Assembly: GCA_035295125.1 (NCBI GenBank)
Contig: DATGJP010000047.1
Location: 116,066 to 180,065 of the forward strand
DNA length: 64,000 bases
Origin: JAICMB01 sp035295125
Lineage (GTDB): Bacteria > Acidobacteriota > Terriglobia > Bryobacterales > Bryobacteraceae
Reading direction: 5' to 3'
Shown: positions 11,677 through 21,194 of the stretch, one piece after another
Layout of the letters: the number at the start of each line of letters is the position of its first letter
Position numbering within the stretch: the stretch's first letter is position 1
The notes under the pieces: model-generated
What the model saw: only the letters and a program-made list of their open reading frames with translations
What the model was told of the DNA's origin: nothing
Databases searched by the model: none
Program-made: the position numbers and the translations under genes

Positions 11677-12948
11677 CTACGTCGCCCCCGCTCCGGTTGC
11701 CGCCGGTTTCGGGTTGACAACCATCCCGGTTCGAACCTTTAACAAGCCCTCGACAATGACCTGCTCGCCCGGCTGAACGCCCTCCTCAACCACCCAGAGC
11801 CTTCCGAGATGGTCGCCCATGCGGACATTTCGCATGGCGACGCGGTTGCCCTCGCCCACAACGGCGACCTGCCACGCTCCCTGCAACTCACTGACGGCGC
11901 GTTCCGGAACCACTGTTGCGTTTTCTTTCAGGCCGGTGACGGCGCGGACACGGCAGTACTGGCCAGGCCGCAACACATTCCCGGGGTTTGCAAAGAGTGC
12001 TGCGATACGCAACGTCCCTGTCCCCACGTCCACCTGCCGGTCTTCCATGAACAAGGTTCCCTTGCGCGGGTAAAGGCTGCCGTCGGCCAGAATGAGTTCC
12101 ATCCCGCGCGACCAGGGGCCCGGATCCCTGGCGACCGTCTGGCGGTGCGCAGCGAGGTACTCCTGCTCGCTGACGGTGAAGTAGGCTCGGATGGGATCGA
12201 CGGTAGAGACCATCGTCAGAACGGGCCCGGAAGGCGTCACCAGGTCGCCGACCTGCACGGTGGCTAGTCCGGCAATGCCGTCGACGGGCGATGCGATGCG
12301 CGTGAAGCCCAGCCGCAACTCGGCGTCTTCGACGGCCGCCTGCGTGGCGCTCATGGCCGCTTTGGCCACTTCGATCGCTGCGTTCGAGGTGTCGACCGCC
12401 GCCTTGGCTTCGAGCAGGCTTTGCGAGGCGTTGTCCATCTCCTCCTGGCTGATGGCGCGAGTCTTCACAAGGGGTGCGTAGCGCTTGACGTCGAGTTCTG
12501 CCTTGCCGAGACGTGCTTCGTTCTGGGCCAGGTTGCCGCGGGCCTGCAACAGCGATGCCTGGGTCTGCGCGAAGTTGCCCTTCGCCTGGTTCAAGGCCGC
12601 CTGGAATGGGCGCGCATCTATTTCGAAAAGAAGCTCACCCTTGCGGACGAAGGCGCCCTCGCGATAGCACTGGCGCAACAGGTATCCGCTCACCTGGCCT
12701 CGGATTTCGGCGTTGACGCGGCCGTCCAGCGTGCCGACCCACTCCTTGACGACTGGGACGTCGCGCGTTTCCACCCGCGCTATTTCGACATCGGGTGGCG
12801 GGATTTGGCGCACCACGGGGCGGCTGGCGCAGCCAAATGAGACAAGAGCTTGGACCGTCAGCCAGAGGACGCAACCTTGACTGGCGGTAAGGGATGGACT
12901 GCTTCGCTGACGCGGCGTTCCCCGGTCCCGCTGCCGCCGGAGGCACAT
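11677..12948 (-). CDS. RND efflux periplasmic adaptor (membrane fusion protein)
   Basis: Up to 423 residues with the adaptor order: barrel-sandwich half (GQVSGYLLRQCYREGAFVRKGELLFEID, split here by a lipoyl-like turn), alpha-hairpin of about 100 residues with repeated Ala/Gln heptads, second lipoyl half (IASPVDGIAGLATVQVGDLV) and beta-barrel domain. A hydrophobic segment ends in SFGC near residue 40, a probable lipobox. The start is uncertain: the ATG at 12948 gives a long arginine-rich n-region and no obvious ribosome site. First gene of the adaptor-pump-channel operon; it faces perR across a 270-base intergenic region. Confidence 0.9.
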   Translation of the reverse strand: MCLRRQRDRGTPRQRSSPSLTASQGCVLWLTVQALVSFGCASRPVVRQIPPPDVEIARVETRDVPVVKEWVGTLDGRVNAEIRGQVSGYLLRQCYREGAFVRKGELLFEIDARPFQAALNQAKGNFAQTQASLLQARGNLAQNEARLGKAELDVKRYAPLVKTRAISQEEMDNASQSLLEAKAAVDTSNAAIEVAKAAMSATQAAVEDAELRLGFTRIASPVDGIAGLATVQVGDLVTPSGPVLTMVSTVDPIRAYFTVSEQEYLAAHRQTVARDPGPWSRGMELILADGSLYPRKGTLFMEDRQVDVGTGTLRIAALFANPGNVLRPGQYCRVRAVTGLKENATVVPERAVSELQGAWQVAVVGEGNRVAMRNVRMGDHLGRLWVVEEGVQPGEQVIVEGLLKVRTGMVVNPKPAATGAGAT

Positions 12949-13167
12949 GGTTTCGCATGTTTAGCAGCAAGCGGGATGCCACGTGTTTTCGGAGCGTTTG
13001 GGTAGAGTCCTGCCAATTTTGCTGTTTGGGCGTTTCCGGTCAGATGGCGCGAACCACAGATCGCTGGTGAAAGGGACTTGCGCGAGGCGCGTCCTGAAGT
13101 GATCGCACTTCCCAGATCGCGGTTCTGAGGCATTCCAGGCCAGGCAACTGCGAATTCTAAAGAGGCG

Positions 13168-13208
13168 TTGCAACACCTCGACCAACTTTTATATTAGATA
13201 TAATCTAA
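13168..13208 (+). promoter_or_regulatory. perR-katG promoter with PerR/Fur-type operator
   Basis: TTGCAA at 13168-13173, a 16-base spacer and TATATT at 13190-13195 form a plausible sigma-70 promoter. Overlapping the -10 is the palindrome TTAGATATAATCTAA at 13194-13208 (arms TTAGAT/ATCTAA, 3-base centre), close to the PerR-box form of TTATAAT-N-ATTATAA. A regulator bound here would block the promoter, which suggests autorepression of the perR-katG unit relieved by peroxide. The operator assignment is by resemblance and position only. Confidence 0.6.
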
Positions 13209-13220
13209 AGAGACTTGTTC

Positions 13221-13646
13221 ATGGACCCCGATGTGATCAAACGCTCTTTGGCGGGCAGCGGTCTTCGGAGCACTCCGCAGCGCTACGCCGTGATGGCGTT
13301 CTTGATGAAACAAGCTGGGCATCCCACAGCGGCGGAGATCTTCGAAGCTGTGAACCGCGTCGATCCGCACTCTTCGAGGGCTACGATTTATAACAATTTG
13401 CGCGACCTGGTGCGGGCGGGTTTGGTGCGTGAAGTGGCCATGGAGGGCCGTGCGGCGCGATTTGATGCGAAAGGCATGCGGCATCACCATTTCATCTGCG
13501 ACCGCTGCGGCAATGTCGAGGACTTGGACTGGTATGACGTACCACCGCCTGCCGCAGCCTCGCTCGGCAAGCGGGTGCTTCGCGAATGCGAACTCATTTT
13601 TCGGGGGCTGTGCGCCAAGTGCTCGCCCCGGCGGGCTTCCCGCTAA
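13221..13646 (+). CDS. perR: Fur-family peroxide-responsive regulator (PerR-like)
   Basis: About 141 residues from the ATG at 13221; a TTG two codons upstream is an alternative. The winged helix (STPQRYAVMAFLMKQAGHPTAAEIF...SRATIYNNLRDL) is followed by the metal-sensing segment RFDAKGMRHHHFICDRCG and a second pair CAKC near the end. The two CxxC pairs would hold a structural zinc and the His/Asp cluster the regulatory metal, as in PerR. Its immediate neighbour is katG (30-base gap), the classic PerR target, so peroxide sensing is more likely than iron sensing. An operator-like palindrome sits in its own promoter. Confidence 0.85.
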   Translation: MDPDVIKRSLAGSGLRSTPQRYAVMAFLMKQAGHPTAAEIFEAVNRVDPHSSRATIYNNLRDLVRAGLVREVAMEGRAARFDAKGMRHHHFICDRCGNVEDLDWYDVPPPAAASLGKRVLRECELIFRGLCAKCSPRRASR

Positions 13647-13676
13647 GCATTCTAATTCGAAGGAAAGGATAAACAA

Positions 13677-15890
13677 ATGGAAAAAGAAGGAACAGAGGCA
13701 GCGGCGGCTGCCGCCAACGATGGCCAAACGGTAGCGGGCGCCGCGAAGTGCCCGGTAGCGCACGGCGCGCGTGGGCGCAGAAATCGCGAGTGGTGGCCAG
13801 ACGCCCTGGACATCTCGGTTCTTCACCGGCACTCCAGCTTGTCCGACCCGATGGGCAACGGATTCGACTATGCCAAGGAGTTTAAAAGCCTTGACCTCGA
13901 TGCGGTGATTAAGGACCTGCATCTCCTCATGACCGACTCCCAGGATTGGTGGCCAGCCGATTTCGGGCATTATGGCGGGTTGATGATCCGCATGGCATGG
14001 CACAGTGCGGGGACTTACCGGATTACCGACGGGCGCGGCGGCGCCGGCGCAGGGCAGCAACGCTTCGCGCCGCTGAATAGCTGGCCCGACAACGCGAACC
14101 TGGATAAGGCGCGCCGCCTGCTGTGGCCCATCAAGCAGAAATATGGCGATAAGATCTCGTGGGCCGACCTGATGATTCTCGCCGGCAACGTCGCGCTGGA
14201 ATCGATGGGCTTCAAGACGTTCGGGTTTGCCGGGGGACGCGCCGACGTGTGGGAACCGGAGGAGCTTTACTGGGGTCCGGAAGGGACCTGGCTGGGCGAT
14301 GAACGTTATAGCGGTGAGCGTCAACTGTCGGAGCCGCTCGGTGCGGTTCAGATGGGGCTGATCTACGTCAACCCGGAAGGTCCGAACGGCAACCCGGATC
14401 CTGTCGCGGCGGCGAAAGACATACGCGAGACGTTCTTCCGCATGGCCATGAACGACGAAGAGACCGTCGCGCTGATCGCCGGCGGCCACACTTTTGGCAA
14501 GACGCACGGCGCAGGTGACCCGTCGCTGGTGGGGCCGGAGCCCGAAAGCGGCGCCCTCGAAGACCAGGGCCTCGGGTGGAAAAGCAAGTTCGGCACGGGC
14601 GTGGGCGCCGATGCCATCACCGGCGGTCCGGAAGTCACCTGGTCGCAGACACCAACGCAGTGGAGCAGCCTGTTCTTCAAGAATCTGTTCGAAAACGAGT
14701 GGGAGCTGACCACCAGTCCGGCGGGAGCGAAACAGTGGCGGGCCAAGAATGGCCATGCAACCGTACCGGACGCGTTCGATAAGACCAAGAAGCGCGTTCC
14801 CACTATGCTGACCACCGATCTGTCCCTGCGTTTCGATCCGGCATATGAGAAGATCTCGCGCCGGTTCTACGAAAACCCGGATCAGTTCGCCGACGCATTC
14901 GCGCGCGCCTGGTTCAAGCTCACGCACCGCGACATGGGCCCGATCGCGCGTTATCTCGGCCCGCTGGTGCCGAAGGAGACTCTGATCTGGCAGGATCCTA
15001 TCCCCGCCGTAGACCATCCGCTGATCAATGAAAACGATGCTGCTGCATTGAAGGCGAAGATCCTCGCCTCCGGCCTTTCGGTCTCCGATCTCGTTTCGAC
15101 CGCGTGGGCATCGGCATCGACATTTCGAGGCTCCGACAAGCGCGGCGGGGCGAACGGTGCACGTATCCGCCTTGCCCCCCAGAAGGATTGGGAGGTCAAT
15201 CAGCCTACGCAGCTTGCTAAGGTGCTGGACAAACTCGAATCCATCCGAAAGGAATTCGGCAAAAAGGTCTCACTTGCCGACATGATCGTCCTCGGAGGAG
15301 ACGCGGCAATCGAAAAGGCCGCGAAGGACGCCGGAGTCGAGGTGAAGGTACCCTTCACGGCGGGACGGATGGACGCGTCTCAGGAACAAACCGACGTCGC
15401 CTCTTTCGCTCCTCTCGAGCCGCGGGCTGATGGCTTCCGCAACTACATCAGCGGCAGAACCCAGTTCATGCGGCCCGAGGAGGCCCTGGTGGATCGCGCG
15501 CAGTTACTGCGGCTGACAGGCCCGGAAATGACCGTGCTGGTGGGCGGACTTCGCGTGCTCGGCGCCAATGCAGGGGGTTCCAAACACGGGGTCTTCACCA
15601 ACACGCCCGGAGTTTTGACAAACGACTTCTTCGTGCACCTGTTGGACATGCGCACACAATGGCAGCCGGCCTCCGGTGAAGAAGGTTCGTATGAGGGCCG
15701 CGACCGCAAGACGAACGAGCTCAAGTGGACCGGAACACGAGTCGACCTGATCTTCGGTTCTCACTCGCAACTGCGGGCCTTTGCGGAGGTCTATGCCTGT
15801 GCAGGATCGAAGGAGAAGTTCGTGAAAGACTTTGTGGCCGCATGGCACAAGGTCATGAACCTGGATCGCTACGACCTCGCCCGGGCATAG
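13677..15890 (+). CDS. katG: Catalase-peroxidase KatG
   Basis: 737 residues, normal length for the bifunctional haem catalase-peroxidase that removes hydrogen peroxide. The distal site is Arg105, Trp108 and His109 in IRMAWHSAGTYR; the proximal haem ligand is His271 in GGHTFGKTHG. The residues of the Met-Tyr-Trp adduct needed for catalase activity are all present (Trp108, Tyr230 in GLIYVNPEG, Met256). The second, haem-less C-terminal peroxidase-like domain is complete. A strong AAGGAAAGGA ribosome site precedes the ATG. It is co-transcribed with the PerR-like gene. About 250 bases follow before the tetR-type gene and I see nothing else in them. Confidence 0.97.
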   Translation: MEKEGTEAAAAAANDGQTVAGAAKCPVAHGARGRRNREWWPDALDISVLHRHSSLSDPMGNGFDYAKEFKSLDLDAVIKDLHLLMTDSQDWWPADFGHYGGLMIRMAWHSAGTYRITDGRGGAGAGQQRFAPLNSWPDNANLDKARRLLWPIKQKYGDKISWADLMILAGNVALESMGFKTFGFAGGRADVWEPEELYWGPEGTWLGDERYSGERQLSEPLGAVQMGLIYVNPEGPNGNPDPVAAAKDIRETFFRMAMNDEETVALIAGGHTFGKTHGAGDPSLVGPEPESGALEDQGLGWKSKFGTGVGADAITGGPEVTWSQTPTQWSSLFFKNLFENEWELTTSPAGAKQWRAKNGHATVPDAFDKTKKRVPTMLTTDLSLRFDPAYEKISRRFYENPDQFADAFARAWFKLTHRDMGPIARYLGPLVPKETLIWQDPIPAVDHPLINENDAAALKAKILASGLSVSDLVSTAWASASTFRGSDKRGGANGARIRLAPQKDWEVNQPTQLAKVLDKLESIRKEFGKKVSLADMIVLGGDAAIEKAAKDAGVEVKVPFTAGRMDASQEQTDVASFAPLEPRADGFRNYISGRTQFMRPEEALVDRAQLLRLTGPEMTVLVGGLRVLGANAGGSKHGVFTNTPGVLTNDFFVHLLDMRTQWQPASGEEGSYEGRDRKTNELKWTGTRVDLIFGSHSQLRAFAEVYACAGSKEKFVKDFVAAWHKVMNLDRYDLARA

Positions 15891-16143
15891 CGAAGAAACC
15901 AAAGAGCTGCCTGATGTAGTTGTCGGATAGGCAAACGCGAATTGGGGTGGCGCGTGCGGGCCGGCTCGCGCCCAGCCCCGGGTATCGCGTGGTACGATTT
16001 CCTATTTTTCATCCAGTAGCTGTCAGGCGAACGGGCTACGTTTTAGGATCAAAGGCAGGCATTATTCCCTGCATCACCAGGATGGCCGCAGCACGGTTGT
16101 ACCCGCGCATTCAGGCAAAACAAGGCGCAAGGAGTAGCGCGAC

Positions 16144-16758
16144 TCACTCCTCAATTCCCCGCAGCACCAGATCCACCACCGCCTCCGCATACTTCGTGCT
16201 GGGCGCTTCATTCTTGACCAGAAGACGGTAGTAAAGCGGCGCATACAACGTATCGAGCACCTGGTCGAGGTCCACATCCGACCGTAACTGCCGGCGCTCC
16301 TGCGATCGCTGCAGCATCTGCTTGGCCTGGGCCCGTCGTGGGTTGCTCCAGATCGTCCGGAACGCCTCGGCCACCTCCGGGTCGCTTCGAGCCGCCACAG
16401 CGAAGGCTGTCAACATCCGGCCGCCGCGGCCCGAGAGCAGCCTCGCGAAGTTTCGCACCTGTGTCGTGATGTCCGCCCGAAAGCAGCCGGTGTCGGGGAA
16501 AGGCACTTCGGGTTCCACCGCCTCTTTAAACGCCTCCACCACCACGGCCGCCTTGTTCGGCCACCAGCGGTAAACGGTGGCTTTGCTCGCACCCGCCCGC
16601 TCCGCGATGGCGTCCGAGGTAAGCAGCGCGAAACCCTGTTCCTCAACCAGCTCGAGCGCGGCTTTGAGAATGCGTTTACGCGCGTCCTCGTCCCGTGGAC
16701 GCCCCGGACCCCGACCCGCCGCTTCCCCTTCTTGCGTCTTCATCCCGTTGTGCGACAA
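16144..16758 (-). CDS. TetR/AcrR-family transcriptional repressor
   Basis: 204 residues (199 if the second ATG, MKTQEGEA, is used). The N-terminal DNA-binding domain is clear: RILKAALELVEEQGFALLTSDAIAERAG followed by the recognition helix ASKATVYRWWPNKAAV. The C-terminal half is the variable ligand-binding and dimer domain. The gene is divergent from a complete RND pump operon with 78 bases between the starts, the usual arrangement for a local repressor that releases its promoter when a pump substrate binds. A palindrome at 16767-16783 is a fitting operator. Confidence 0.9.
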   Translation of the reverse strand: MSHNGMKTQEGEAAGRGPGRPRDEDARKRILKAALELVEEQGFALLTSDAIAERAGASKATVYRWWPNKAAVVVEAFKEAVEPEVPFPDTGCFRADITTQVRNFARLLSGRGGRMLTAFAVAARSDPEVAEAFRTIWSNPRRAQAKQMLQRSQERRQLRSDVDLDQVLDTLYAPLYYRLLVKNEAPSTKYAEAVVDLVLRGIEE

Positions 16759-16787
16759 TTGAGTATTACGAAACTACATCGTACTCT
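16759..16787 (+). promoter_or_regulatory. Divergent promoter region with candidate TetR operator
   Basis: The palindrome TACGA-AACTACA-TCGTA lies at 16767-16783 between the divergent tetR-type and RND genes. On the plus strand TTGAGT (16759-16764) and TACTCT (16782-16787) are 17 bases apart and flank it, so a bound repressor would cover the spacer of the pump promoter. The -10 match is poor, so the promoter call is tentative; the palindrome itself is exact over five-base arms. Confidence 0.45.
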
Positions 16788-16836
16788 AATTCCATCATTG
16801 AAGCACAAATTGGAGGACGCCCCGGAATAAACAACC

Positions 16837-19800
16837 ATGTGGATTGTTCGGATCGCGCTCACTCGCCCTTATACTTTCATCGTTCTCGCTCTCCTGATCC
16901 TGATTCTCAGCCCGGTAGCGATTCTTCGTACTCCGACGGACATCTTTCCAAACATCGACATTCCTGTAATTGCGATTGCATGGAACTACTCGGGGCTGAA
17001 CGCGGAGGAGATGGAGCAGCGCATCACTTCTATCTACGAACGCTCGCTCACCACGACCGTGAACGATATCGAGCACATGGAGTCGCAGTCGATAAACGGG
17101 CGCGCGATCGTCAGAGTCTTCTTCCAGCCCACGGCCAACGTGAATGCCGCAGTCGCGCAGGTTACGGCCATTTCTCAATCGGTGTTGCGGCAAATGCCGG
17201 AGGGTATTACCCCGCCGTTCATCCTGACCTACAACGCATCGAGCGTCCCGATCCTGCAACTCGGCCTCTCCGGTCAAGGGCTCTCCGAGCAGCAGCTCAA
17301 CGATTTCGGGGTCAACTTCATTCGCACGCGCCTGGTCACCGTTCCGGGCTGCGCGATTCCTTACCCGTACGGGGGAAAACAGCGCGAGGTTGTGATCGAC
17401 CTGAACCCCGCCCAGTTGCAGTCGAAAGGACTCGCTCCATCGGATGTCGTCGATGCCGTGACGGCGCAGAATCTGATCCTCCCGGCGGGAACTTCTAAAA
17501 TCGGCCAGTTTGAATACGACGTTGATCTCAACGCCAGCCCCAAGGTGGTGCAGGCGTTTAACGATTTTCCCATCCGGGTGGTCAATGGCACGCCTATTTA
17601 CATTCGCGATGTAGCCCACGTCCGTGACGGCTTCGCGCCCCAGACGAACATTGTCCGGCAGGACGGCAGCCGCTCTGTGCTTCTCAACATTCTGAAGAAC
17701 GGCAATGCCTCGACCCTCGATGTCGTTGCCGGGGTGCGAAAGGTGTTGCCGCGGATTGCCGCGACGCTGCCGCCGCAGTTGAATATCCAGCCGATAGCCG
17801 ACCAGTCCATTTTCGTGCGCGCCGCGATCAGCGGCGTGGTGCGGGAAGCGATCCTGGCGGCCTGCCTCACCGGAATCATGATTCTTGTATTCCTGGGTAG
17901 CTGGCGCAGTACATTGATCATCGCGGTTTCGATTCCCCTGTCGATTCTGACGTCCGTCACCGTTCTCAGCCTGTTGCACGAAACGATCAATATCATGACG
18001 CTTGGGGGATTGGCGCTCGCGGTCGGCATCCTGGTGGACGACGCAACCGTGACCATCGAAAACATCGAACGATTCATGGAAGAGGGGCACGATCTGCACA
18101 CCGCGATTCTCGAAGGCGCCGCGCAGATCGCTGTACCGGCGTTCGTTTCGACATTGTGCATCTGCATCGTATTTCTGCCCATGTTCTTCCTGAGCGGCGT
18201 AGCGCGCTATCTTTTCGTGCCGCTCGCCGAGGCGGTTGTCTTCGCGATGCTTGCGTCCTACATGCTATCGCGTACGCTTGTTCCCACTCTGGCCATGTAC
18301 CTCCTCAGGCTGAAGCACCACGGTCGGACGATTAACCCCTTCGTGATGGCGCAACGGGCCTTTGAGAGCGGCTTCAACCGGCTGCGGTCCTTCTACGCGG
18401 CGGTATTGGTGATGCTCGTTCGCCGCCGCCTGATCTTTGTACCGGTCTTCCTGCTATTGTGCGTTTCGTCGTTTCTGCTCTATCCCTGGCTTGGCGAAGA
18501 TTTTTTCCCGACTTCCGATGCCGGCCAGTTCAAACTGCACATGCGTGCAAAGACCGGCACACGCATTGAAGAGACCGCCCGGCTGTGCGACCTGCTGGAG
18601 CAGGCGATCCGTGCCCATATACCGCGCCGTCAACTCGACGCCATAACGGACGTTGTCGGATTGCCGTATAGCAGCATCAATACGATTTACGGCAACTCCG
18701 CGCCGATCGGGTCAGCCGACGCCGACATTTTCGTGTCGCTGGCGAAAGAACATCGCCCAACCGAAGAGTACGTCCGGACGCTCCGCAGCGAACTTCCCCG
18801 CGAATTTCCCGGCACAACCCTTTACTTCCTGCCGGACGACATCGTCAGCCAGATTCTCAATTTCGGCCTGCCGGCACCCATCGACGTGCAAGTCATGGGG
18901 CGCGACGTCGAAGCCAACCGGGTGCTTGCCGACAAGATTCTCGGGGAAATGCGGCGCGTCCCCGGTATCGCCGATCTGCGCATTCAACAAACTTTCGATC
19001 AGCCGAAGCTCCACATCAGCACGGACCGTATCAAGATTGCACAAAGCGGTTACACCCAGCGGGACGTAGCTAGCAGCCTGCTCATTTCCCTCAGCGGGAG
19101 TTTCCAGACACAACCCACTTTCTGGCTTTCGAACGCCGGCGTGAGCTACAGCGTCGTCACACAGACGCCGCAATACGACATCCAATCGCTCCAGGACCTG
19201 CGTAACGTGCCGCTGCGGGCGCAATCGTCTGGCACACCCGAGATTCTGGGCGACGTGGCGGCGATCGAGCGGGGCAACGGCCTCGCGACGGTGGACCATT
19301 ACGACATTCAGCGAGTGGTGGACATCTACGGATCCGTGGACGGTCGCGACCTCGGCGGTGTTGGCCGCGAGATAGCGAATATTGTCGATGCGAACCGCAA
19401 GAACCTGACGCGCGGCTCGGAAATGGTAATCCGCGGGCAAGTCGAGACCATGCGGACGTCCTACATCGGTTTGTACGAGGGGCTGATCTTTGCGGTACTC
19501 CTGGTGTATCTGCTTATCGTCGTGAACTTTCAGTCGTGGCTCGACCCCTTCATCATCATCACCGCGCTACCGGCGGCGCTCGCGGGGATCATTCTGTGTC
19601 TTTTCACCACGCATACGACGTTGAGCGTGCCGGCGCTGATGGGATCGATCATGTGCATGGGCGTAGCCACGGCCAATAGCATTCTGGTGATCAGCTTCGC
19701 CAAAGATCGCCTTTTAGAACACGGCGATGCGGTTGCGGCCGCGGTGGAAGCCGGCACGACGCGCTTCCGGCCCGTGCTGATGACCGCGCTGGCGATGATC

Positions 19801-19974
19801 ATCGGTATGATCCCCATGGCCATGGGCATGGGTGAAGGCGGAGAACAGAACGCGCCGTTGGGTCGCGCTGTAATCGGCGGCCTGCTTGCCGCCACGGTCG
19901 CCACTTTGATTTTTGTTCCCGCCGTGTTCAGCCTGCTGCACGGCCGCAGGCGGCACATGCCCGCAAGAACGTAG
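16837..19974 (+). CDS. RND efflux pump inner-membrane subunit
   Basis: 1045 residues with the RND layout: N-terminal helix (VRIALTRPYTFIVLALLILI), two large periplasmic loops, and the helix-4 proton relay in GILVDDATVTIENIERF. It differs from the first pump in the window in many family positions, so it is a distinct system rather than a recent duplicate; it resembles acidobacterial and proteobacterial HAE1-like pumps with a pump-adaptor-channel gene order. GGAGG lies upstream of the ATG. It is probably repressed by the divergent TetR protein. The substrate is unknown. Confidence 0.93.
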   Translation: MWIVRIALTRPYTFIVLALLILILSPVAILRTPTDIFPNIDIPVIAIAWNYSGLNAEEMEQRITSIYERSLTTTVNDIEHMESQSINGRAIVRVFFQPTANVNAAVAQVTAISQSVLRQMPEGITPPFILTYNASSVPILQLGLSGQGLSEQQLNDFGVNFIRTRLVTVPGCAIPYPYGGKQREVVIDLNPAQLQSKGLAPSDVVDAVTAQNLILPAGTSKIGQFEYDVDLNASPKVVQAFNDFPIRVVNGTPIYIRDVAHVRDGFAPQTNIVRQDGSRSVLLNILKNGNASTLDVVAGVRKVLPRIAATLPPQLNIQPIADQSIFVRAAISGVVREAILAACLTGIMILVFLGSWRSTLIIAVSIPLSILTSVTVLSLLHETINIMTLGGLALAVGILVDDATVTIENIERFMEEGHDLHTAILEGAAQIAVPAFVSTLCICIVFLPMFFLSGVARYLFVPLAEAVVFAMLASYMLSRTLVPTLAMYLLRLKHHGRTINPFVMAQRAFESGFNRLRSFYAAVLVMLVRRRLIFVPVFLLLCVSSFLLYPWLGEDFFPTSDAGQFKLHMRAKTGTRIEETARLCDLLEQAIRAHIPRRQLDAITDVVGLPYSSINTIYGNSAPIGSADADIFVSLAKEHRPTEEYVRTLRSELPREFPGTTLYFLPDDIVSQILNFGLPAPIDVQVMGRDVEANRVLADKILGEMRRVPGIADLRIQQTFDQPKLHISTDRIKIAQSGYTQRDVASSLLISLSGSFQTQPTFWLSNAGVSYSVVTQTPQYDIQSLQDLRNVPLRAQSSGTPEILGDVAAIERGNGLATVDHYDIQRVVDIYGSVDGRDLGGVGREIANIVDANRKNLTRGSEMVIRGQVETMRTSYIGLYEGLIFAVLLVYLLIVVNFQSWLDPFIIITALPAALAGIILCLFTTHTTLSVPALMGSIMCMGVATANSILVISFAKDRLLEHGDAVAAAVEAGTTRFRPVLMTALAMIIGMIPMAMGMGEGGEQNAPLGRAVIGGLLAATVATLIFVPAVFSLLHGRRRHMPART

Positions 19975-19979
19975 GAGAC

Positions 19980-21194
19980 ATGGACGCGCACGAACTCGAA
20001 GAAGCTAAACCCGTAAACACAACGCCTGCGGCGCCCTCCTCTGTGCCCCGCGCGTTGGTGCTGGGCCTGCTGCTGCTCCTGCTCCTTGTCGCCGGAGGAA
20101 TCGCCTGGATCGTGTACACCGGCATCACGTCACGCGTGAGTGCGGACCGCGCCCTCAAGAAAGAGACGTTCGACAGCTCAATCGCAACCGTTTCCGTGAT
20201 CCACCCCAAGGCACAGCCGGCCTCCGAGGAGGAGGTTCTTCCCGGCAACATGCAGGCTTTTGTCGCTACGCCGGTCTACGCGCGAACGAACGGATACCTG
20301 AAGCACTGGTATTTCGATATCGGCGCGCGGGTACAGGCCGGACAGTTGCTGGCGCTGATCGAGACCCCCGAGATCGACCGGCAGCTCGACCAGGCACGCG
20401 CGGACCTTGCGACTGCGCAGGCGAACTTGCAACTCTCCAAGACGACCGCGGAACGGTACCAATCCCTGTTCAAAACCGAATCGGTGTCGCAGCAGGATGT
20501 CGATGACAAGGTCGGGGATCTGCAGGCGAAGAAAGCCATCGTCGAATCAGCGGCTTCCAACGTGCGGCGCTTGGAAGAGACTGTCGGATTCCAGAAGGTC
20601 TATGCTCCATTCGCTGGTGTGATCACGGCCCGCAATGTCGATACCGGCGCGCTCATCAATGCGGGTGCTAACGCTCCCGGCAAGGAATTGTTCGACATCG
20701 CGGCGACCGACCGGCTGAGGGTTTATGTCAACGTGCCACAATCGCACTCCCGCGCCGCGAAGCCTGGCTCTCCGGCATATATCACGCAACTGGAGTTTCC
20801 GGGGCGGCGTTTCTCGGGCAAGATCGTGCGGACGTCCGACTCCATCGACCCGGTGTCCCGGACGTTGCTCACCGAAGTCGATGTCGACAATCCCACGGGC
20901 GAACTTCTGCCCGGCGCTTTCATTTCTGTTCACCTGAAGCTCGATTCTCGCATCGCGGCGGTCACTCTACCGGTCAACACGATGCTATTTCGCTCCGAAG
21001 GCTTGCGCGTAGCCGTGGTGCGCAACGGCAAGGCGGAGCTGGTGCCAGTCACGATAGGACGCGATTTCGGCAACGAGGTTGAAATCGTTGCCGGGGTCAC
21101 GTCGGAGGATTCCGTGATCGTGAATCCCTCCGATTCGCTCACGTCCGGAACCACGGTAAGACTTGTGGGCTCGCCGTCGGGAGAAGCGAAGTGA
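19980..21194 (+). CDS. RND efflux periplasmic adaptor
   Basis: 404 residues with an N-terminal transmembrane anchor (ALVLGLLLLLLLVAGGIAWIV at about 23-43) rather than a lipobox. It then shows the lipoyl half (YFDIGARVQAGQLLALIETPE), a short helical hairpin (QLDQARADLATAQANLQLSK), the second lipoyl half (VYAPFAGVITARNVDTG) and the beta-barrel and membrane-proximal domains. The ribosome site TAGGAGA overlaps the stop codon of the pump gene, so the two are translationally coupled. It bridges the pump and the outer-membrane channel encoded next. Confidence 0.93.
   Translation: MDAHELEEAKPVNTTPAAPSSVPRALVLGLLLLLLLVAGGIAWIVYTGITSRVSADRALKKETFDSSIATVSVIHPKAQPASEEEVLPGNMQAFVATPVYARTNGYLKHWYFDIGARVQAGQLLALIETPEIDRQLDQARADLATAQANLQLSKTTAERYQSLFKTESVSQQDVDDKVGDLQAKKAIVESAASNVRRLEETVGFQKVYAPFAGVITARNVDTGALINAGANAPGKELFDIAATDRLRVYVNVPQSHSRAAKPGSPAYITQLEFPGRRFSGKIVRTSDSIDPVSRTLLTEVDVDNPTGELLPGAFISVHLKLDSRIAAVTLPVNTMLFRSEGLRVAVVRNGKAELVPVTIGRDFGNEVEIVAGVTSEDSVIVNPSDSLTSGTTVRLVGSPSGEAK

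Noticed and set aside
12858..13133. 91-codon minus-strand frame upstream of the first RND adaptor
   Set aside because: No domain, overlaps the adaptor start in another frame; considered as an alternative adaptor N-terminus but it does not join in frame.
13194..15017. 607-codon open frame antisense to perR and katG
   Set aside because: It lies wholly opposite two well-supported genes, has no recognisable domain, and its length follows from GC-rich codon use of the real genes.
15920..16231. 103-codon plus-strand frame after katG
   Set aside because: Runs into the 3' end of the tetR-type gene, no ribosome site, no recognisable sequence.
16795..18099. 434-codon minus-strand frame opposite the second RND pump
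   Set aside because: Composition is charged and low-complexity (many Arg, Asp, Asn) and it mirrors codons of a clear transmembrane pump on the other strand.
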